23,731 bases of DNA from a virus: IMG/VR virus record IMGVR_UViG_3300005613_003651, positions 1-23,731 of that record. One strand, 5' to 3'. The position numbers and the translations under genes were made by a program. Below the pieces are notes generated by a model. It saw only the letters and a list, made by a program, of their open reading frames with translations, made no database searches and was not told where the DNA came from. Shown one piece after another: positions 20,160 to 23,731 of this stretch (position 1 is its first letter; each line of letters opens with the position of its first letter).

Positions 20160-21077
20160 ATGCCTAGAAGCTTTGCAAGTGGACGAGTAAGGGTAACTTT
20201 ATCAGGTTCCCTTTCTAATACTTTGACCGATGGTTCTAGTACTTCAGTTTCTCACCCTTCTCTGGCTTACAGTAATGCTATTTCTAATGGGGTAAGTGCA
20301 GGTCAAGCAAATAGAGCTTGGCAATCTGTTAGTAGAACTTTAGGAAACGGAGCTACTGAAACTCTTGATTTGTTTGATATGGCTGGGGTGGATATTGGTG
20401 CTGGGGCTGGGTTAGATGGACTAGGACAGGATGTTTCTCCTTTTGAAGAAATTGTAACTATAGCTATTGTAAATAATAATGCTGTAGGAACTGCTGGACA
20501 GTTAGAAATAGAACCTGCTGGAGTTAATGGTTGGACTCCTATAGGTTCTCATACTGTTGCTAATGGTGGTGCATTAAGAGGACAGGGTATTTTACTCAAA
20601 TCACAACCTGCTGAGGCTGGATTTGATATAACTGATGGGGCTAGTAATCAAATTACCATAACTGCTACGGGTGGAGCAATAACTTACTCCATTTATCTTA
20701 TTGCTAGACATGATGATAACGAGTCTAGTAGTAGTTCTAGTAGTTCTAGTTCTAGTAGTTCTAGTAGTCAGAGTTCTAGTAGTTCTAGTAGCAGTAGTTC
20801 TAGTAGTAGTTCTCCTTCCAGTTCTAGCTGGTCTAGTTTAAGCAAGAGTTCTAGTAGTTCCAGTAGTTCTAGTAGTTCTGTAACCAGTTCTAGTAGTTCC
20901 AGTTCTGTGACTAGTAGTTCTAGTAGTAGTTCTGTGACTAGTAGTTCTAGTAGTGAAAGTAGTTCTAGTAGCTCTGCAACTAGTAGCTCTAGTAGTTCCA
21001 GTAGTAGTTCTATGACTAGTTCTCAGAGTGAAACTAGTGAACAGTCTAGTTCTACTTGGAGTACTGCATCAGTTTAA
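20160..21077 (+). CDS. virion protein with beta domain and serine-rich tail
   Basis: A 305-residue protein with the weak purine signal GTGAGAAA upstream of ATG 20160. Residues 1-187 are beta-rich with ETLDLFDMAGVDIGAG, EEIVTIAIVNNNAVGTAG, QLEIEPAG, ANGGALRGQGILLKSQPAEA and QITITATGGAITYSIYLIA. This matches a common phage structural type in which a Gly-rich block precedes a final V-T-Y-x-I strand. Residues 189-305 are Ser-rich with VT and E spacers. They contain SPSSSSWSS, as in the protein at 13579, and end STWSTASV. It sits between tail terminator and tail tube genes and so is likely part of the tail or a surface attachment. Function beyond that is unknown. Confidence 0.7.
   Translation: MPRSFASGRVRVTLSGSLSNTLTDGSSTSVSHPSLAYSNAISNGVSAGQANRAWQSVSRTLGNGATETLDLFDMAGVDIGAGAGLDGLGQDVSPFEEIVTIAIVNNNAVGTAGQLEIEPAGVNGWTPIGSHTVANGGALRGQGILLKSQPAEAGFDITDGASNQITITATGGAITYSIYLIARHDDNESSSSSSSSSSSSSSSQSSSSSSSSSSSSSSPSSSSWSSLSKSSSSSSSSSSSVTSSSSSSSVTSSSSSSSVTSSSSSESSSSSSATSSSSSSSSSSMTSSQSETSEQSSSTWSTASV
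20724..21074 (+). repeat. serine-codon repeat tract
   Basis: This tract encodes residues 189-305 and is made of AGT/TCT units with periodic GTAACC or GTGACT (Val-Thr). It shares the SPSSSSWSS block (near 20811) and repeated SSSSVTSSSS units with the tract at 13894-14319, so the two are homologous rather than independently formed low-complexity sequence. Confidence 0.9.
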
Positions 21078-21105
21078 GACTATTAGATAATAGGAAATAA
21101 GAAAT

Positions 21106-21591
21106 ATGAGTGGTTCTACAGCACTTACTGGAAGGAATGGGGCATTCTGGGTAAATATGCTGACCGGAATGGATGACGTTTCAGATTTAACACCAGACAA
21201 TGCTATTGCTAGAATTACCCAATGGGCAGTAAATCCTACATTAGCTACTAGTACAGAATGGGGTGATAGTGGACTTGCAGGTAGTAATGGATTTACTAAC
21301 CGTGCTGCTGGAAGGGATGATAATACTTTTACTGCTGAAGGTAAATATGATACTGGAGCTGAAGTATTTGATATATTTGAACCAGAAGATTTTGCTGCGG
21401 CTGCTCTTATATTAGATGACAGTGATGGTGATTTACATTGGTCTTTTCCTCGTGCAATGTGTACAGATTTTAACATAACAGTAAATATAGATACTGAAGA
21501 AGTGATAGGCTGGACTTCCTCTTGGGGATCGGATGGTATTTTTTATCGTCCTGGTCAAGATGGTGCACCAGCTTGGGCACTTACAGCATAA
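21106..21591 (+). CDS. major tail (tube) protein-like, copy 1
   Basis: A 161-residue protein with AGGAAATAAG (21090-21099) before ATG 21106. Motifs are ITQWAVNPTLATSTEWGDS, DNTFTAEGKYDTGAEVFD, a strand WSFPRAMCTDFNITVNID and a final EEVIGWTSSWGSDG. Position between tail terminator and chaperone-like genes, strand-rich design and a C-terminal pattern of a strand followed by W.....G.G fit a tail-tube subunit. It is clearly paralogous to the next gene, sharing long identical blocks at protein and DNA level. It has an insertion near the N-terminus (MLTGMDDVSDLTPDNAIA) that copy 2 lacks, and a longer C-terminus. Confidence 0.7.
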   Translation: MSGSTALTGRNGAFWVNMLTGMDDVSDLTPDNAIARITQWAVNPTLATSTEWGDSGLAGSNGFTNRAAGRDDNTFTAEGKYDTGAEVFDIFEPEDFAAAALILDDSDGDLHWSFPRAMCTDFNITVNIDTEEVIGWTSSWGSDGIFYRPGQDGAPAWALTA

Positions 21592-21603
21592 GAGGCATGT
21601 AAT

Positions 21604-22008
21604 ATGAGCAGTGCTACAACTTTAACCGGTCGTAATGGCTTATTTAAAGTATCTGGAACGGTAGTTGCTAGAACTACTCAGTGGGCTATTAATCCTACTT
21701 TAGCTACTAGTACAGAGTGGGGTGATAGTGATAGTGCTGGTTATACCAATAGGGCTCCAGGTAGGAAAGATTGCACTTTTACTGCTGAAGGAAAGTATGA
21801 TGCCAGTGATCAAAATGCTTATATATTATTTCAACCTGGAGACATTCTAGCTGTTATTTTGTACTTAGCTGGTGCAGTAGCTCCTTATTATAATTTTGAT
21901 AGGGCATTGTGCACAGATTTTAACTTAACAGTAAATATAGATACTGAAGAAGTTATAGGATGGACTTCTAGTTGGGGTTCTGATGGGTCTTATACATTAG
22001 TTACCTAA
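21604..22008 (+). CDS. major tail (tube) protein-like, copy 2
   Basis: A 134-residue protein with AGAGG (21590-21594) before ATG 21604. It shares TLTGRNGLFKV, TTQWAINPTLATSTEWGDS, FTAEGKYDASDQNAYILF, ALCTDFNLTVNIDTEE and VIGWTSSWGSDG with the previous protein. It is shorter, has no early insertion, and its centre differs (GDILAVILYLAGAVAPYYN). Both copies look intact, so either both enter the tail, or one is the tube and the other a specialised or decorating subunit. I cannot say which is the main tube protein; the shorter copy is the more compact version of the fold. Confidence 0.7.
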   Translation: MSSATTLTGRNGLFKVSGTVVARTTQWAINPTLATSTEWGDSDSAGYTNRAPGRKDCTFTAEGKYDASDQNAYILFQPGDILAVILYLAGAVAPYYNFDRALCTDFNLTVNIDTEEVIGWTSSWGSDGSYTLVT

Positions 22009-22009
22009 A

Positions 22010-22243
22010 ATGGGTAATTCAAATATCTATAGAATAGTAAGAATCGAAGAGCATTGGTTACCTACATGCCAATGCTCTGACTGTATAAAAGAACGCAAGC
22101 GACGGGAAACGATCAAATCTGAAGCACATCTTCAAACTCTTTCCCCCCAAAATGCCTATGTTCTAGGCTTTGTTTCCTCCCAATATCGTTCTGGTTCGCT
22201 TGCTCGTGAAATGCACTGTGAGACCGCTCAGGATCGATCCTAA
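22010..22243 (+). CDS. small Cys-containing protein, function unknown
   Basis: A 77-residue basic protein starting one base after the previous stop (TAAAATG) with no Shine-Dalgarno. It contains HWLPTCQCSDCIKERKRRE, with Cys20, Cys22 and Cys25 and nearby His15, which might bind a metal ion, although a fourth ligand is not certain. The second half (YVLGFVSSQYRSGSLARE) is not recognised. Its GC content rises toward the end, so the C-terminal reading is less certain than the start. A perfect 10-bp stem-loop lies 38 bases inside (22048-22078). Confidence 0.5.
   Translation: MGNSNIYRIVRIEEHWLPTCQCSDCIKERKRRETIKSEAHLQTLSPQNAYVLGFVSSQYRSGSLAREMHCETAQDRS
22048..22078 (+). promoter_or_regulatory. perfect 10-bp stem-loop within 5' coding region
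   Basis: AGAGCATTGG (22048-22057) and CCAATGCTCT (22069-22078) are exact complements with an 11-base loop. No T-run follows. It lies 40 bases after the stop of the second tail-tube-like gene, in the same relative place as the stems at 14351 and 19275. Confidence 0.5.
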
Positions 22244-22411
22244 CTAGCCACTATGCCTGCACAAAGGCTTTGTATTTGTGACGTCCTGTACTGGTTTTAC
22301 GTGTTTTGCTGCATTGGGAAATACAAGTTGTCTTGAGTTGTTTAATCGTTTTATGCTCCGAATAACTGTTTTGTATTAATTAAAACATATTTCCTTTTTG
22401 TTCTATAGCCT
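22244..22411 (+). other. intergenic gap with repeat element and possible promoter
   Basis: This 168-base gap, the largest in the window, holds no convincing gene. It starts with the 34-base core element at 22249-22282. Farther on, TTGTCT (22328-22333) and TATGCT (22352-22357) are 18 bases apart and could be a weak sigma70-like promoter for the sulfotransferase gene. The stretch just before the gene is AT-rich with no Shine-Dalgarno. I see no tRNA. Confidence 0.5.
22249..22282 (+). repeat. 34-base intergenic core element, copy B
   Basis: It is identical to 18573-18606 except for two positions (T for C after CACTA, and C for T in GCAYAAAGG). CACAAA (22259-22264, counting from the final C of GCCTGC) can pair with TTTGTG (22275-22280), and GCCT with AGGC nearby. 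The outer GC-rich stem and T-run of copy A are absent here, so it is not simply a terminator. Confidence 0.75.
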
Positions 22412-23119
22412 ATGTCCTACTTTCTTCCAGAATACAATACACTTTTTTTACATATACCAAGGACTGGTGGACATTGGATGCGAAGAGTTTTTATAGATTT
22501 TTATGATTTAGAACCTGATAGAAGTTATGGAAGACCTGTTTCGACTAAAGCTAGTATGCATATACCTGTATGTGATTATGAGCAAGAGGACATTGATAAA
22601 CTAAAACATATTATTTGTGGTGTTAGAAATCCTATAGGATATTATGAGTCTATATGGAGATGGTTTAAACGATCGAATCATTTTGGACGTTTAAAAACGA
22701 CTGGGAAGCCTAAGGTAAGACATAAGGGAAGACGGCACGCACTTGATAATATATCTTTTCATTACGATCCTGATTTCCAGATTTTTTTGGAGAGAACATT
22801 AGAATACAATTCTGGATGGATTACTAGTCTGTTTTCTCACTTTATATACAGAAAAGGGTTAATGTCTTGTGATTATATTTATAGGTTGGAAACTATATCA
22901 GATGATTTAAAATGGATTTCTTATCATATAGGTATGGGTGATATTTATGAAAATATAGTAAAGACAGGCGTAACAATAGATACCAGGAGAAGAAAGAATA
23001 GAAAAGGACTAGTGCCAAAGGTTAAATGGAAGAAAGAATGGAAAGAATTAATATATAATTCTGAACGTACAATATTTGACAAGTTTTATGGTGATATGGT
23101 ACATAAACTTTTAGATTAA
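22412..23119 (+). CDS. sulfotransferase family protein (HIPKTGG type)
   Basis: A 235-residue protein with the 5'-phosphosulfate loop in the form FLHIPRTGGHWMRR (12-25), as in the Golgi carbohydrate-type and bacterial sulfotransferases with HIPKTGGTS. The 3'-phosphate site is ICGVRNPIGYYESIWRWF (68-85), with Arg72 and Ser80. SMHIP (48-52) may supply further active-site residues. The rest is basic and aromatic (RLKTTGKPKVRHKGRRH) and lacks clear motifs. It shares no alignable sequence with the sulfotransferase at 4173 beyond the general cofactor sites, so two separate families are present. The acceptor is unknown; carbohydrate is common for this group. It has its own upstream gap and lies between tail-tube and chaperone-like genes, as an accessory gene would. 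Confidence 0.8.
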   Translation: MSYFLPEYNTLFLHIPRTGGHWMRRVFIDFYDLEPDRSYGRPVSTKASMHIPVCDYEQEDIDKLKHIICGVRNPIGYYESIWRWFKRSNHFGRLKTTGKPKVRHKGRRHALDNISFHYDPDFQIFLERTLEYNSGWITSLFSHFIYRKGLMSCDYIYRLETISDDLKWISYHIGMGDIYENIVKTGVTIDTRRRKNRKGLVPKVKWKKEWKELIYNSERTIFDKFYGDMVHKLLD

Positions 23120-23137
23120 GTAGGAGTAAAAAGGGTT

Positions 23138-23731
23138 ATGGGTACTGACAGAGAAGCTAGAATTTTAGCTGCTTGTGAAACTATTGAAGTCAATGGGAAA
23201 GAGTACAAATTACGTCCCATTGTAGCTCAACATTTGTGTGATTTGGAGAAAGAGGCTCTAAGACACTATAAGAGACAGTATCTAGAAACTTTTAGTGAAA
23301 ATGCTGATTTACTTGGAAACAATAATGATTTACTTGTAAAGAAAATAGAAGCTGTAGCTAAGTGGGATTTGAATGATTTACCACAAAAAGATGCTTTTGA
23401 CGTAAGTAAAGTTCCTGTTACTGATGCTTTGAAGAAATGGGTAACTGCTAATACTGATGAATTACCTAATACAGACAATGGCATTAGAGCAGTAGTAGTT
23501 AATTTTCTGGACAATGGAAGACTATCTCCAAAAGATGTTAGAAACCTTACTGGGAAAGCACCTTTACAAGGTCGGGTGAGATATGATCAATGGTGGGTTA
23601 CAGCTTCAATGAATGGACAAGTATTGTTTATTCTTAGTTCTATTCGATATGACCATCCAGAACTTACTAAAGAAGAAATAGCTCAATGGCCTTTCTCTAA
23701 AATTGCTGAAGCTGCTAGGAAAGTGGAGTCT
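23138..23731 (+). CDS. probable tail assembly chaperone, partial at right edge
   Basis: An open frame from ATG 23138 runs 198 codons to the window end without a stop. AGGAGTAAAAAGGG (23121-23135) lies upstream. The N-terminus has a strand ETIEVNGKEYKLRPIVAQ followed by helical, charged sequence (LCDLEKEALRHYKRQYLE), which resembles tail assembly chaperones that open with an F/Y-x-L-R-P-like segment. Later parts include WWVTASMNGQVLFILSSI and ELTKEEIAQWPFSKIAEAA, also like the central helices of that family. Genes in this place, between tail tube and tape measure, usually encode the chaperone, often with a programmed frameshift; any such site would lie beyond the edge. Confidence 0.6.
   Translation, partial: MGTDREARILAACETIEVNGKEYKLRPIVAQHLCDLEKEALRHYKRQYLETFSENADLLGNNNDLLVKKIEAVAKWDLNDLPQKDAFDVSKVPVTDALKKWVTANTDELPNTDNGIRAVVVNFLDNGRLSPKDVRNLTGKAPLQGRVRYDQWWVTASMNGQVLFILSSIRYDHPELTKEEIAQWPFSKIAEAARKVES

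Noticed and set aside
22244-22411. Possible tRNA in the largest gap
   Set aside because: I looked for a cloverleaf with a T-loop GTTC and acceptor stem and found none; the gap contains the repeat element and AT-rich sequence.

Overview
This window is the late (virion morphogenesis) region of an AT-rich tailed bacteriophage or prophage. All supported genes lie on the + strand, closely packed and often overlapping by 1 to 20 bases. The landmarks are an HK97-family portal, a prohead protease, a major capsid protein, head-tail connector and closure proteins, an HK97 gp10-like neck protein, a tail terminator, two tandem tail-tube-like proteins and a probable tail assembly chaperone cut by the right edge. 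This set suggests a long-tailed, probably siphovirus-like phage. No terminase, tape measure, lysis or integrase gene can be seen, so the genome extends past both ends. The host cannot be fixed from the sequence. LamG-type virion proteins and poly-serine tails would fit an environmental phage, but I have no direct evidence for a host phylum.

Layout. 1-3092: a palindrome with a T-run, then small unknown proteins, one secreted trypsin-like protease, and a pair of genes overlapping by 152 bases. 3093-5039: a FeeM-like N-acyltransferase, a small phage protein and a PAPS-dependent sulfotransferase. 5051-8529: structural proteins, including a LamG-domain protein with a 319-residue serine-rich tail, and the head-tail connector. 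8555-9280: a radical SAM enzyme set between the connector and the head-closure gene. 9291-13433: head closure, small genes, portal, more small genes. 13434-18662: a serine-rich virion protein, prohead protease with a long C-terminal extension, major capsid protein, then a strong structured terminator. 18663-22243: neck, tail terminator, a third serine-rich virion protein, the duplicated tail-tube-like genes and a small Cys-containing protein. 22244-23731: a second, unrelated sulfotransferase and the start of the chaperone-like gene.

Two things stand out. First, enzymes not needed to build a phage (acyltransferase, radical SAM enzyme, two sulfotransferases of different families, secreted protease) are interleaved with virion genes that include three proteins carrying serine-rich regions. 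A virion-surface or host-surface modification system is a reasonable hypothesis, but unproven. Second, the intergenic gaps hold a recurring structured element: a 34-base core is repeated with two differences after the capsid gene and before the second sulfotransferase, and a looser relative lies before the gene at 13579. Separately, three perfect 10 to 13 bp stem-loops lie just inside the 5' ends of tightly coupled genes.

Base composition is mosaic. The LamG domain (35 of 60 bases are G or C at 5521-5580), the genes near 1918-2400 and the capsid gene look clearly richer in GC than the radical SAM gene (17 of 60 at 8641-8700), pointing to modules of different origin or codon selection.
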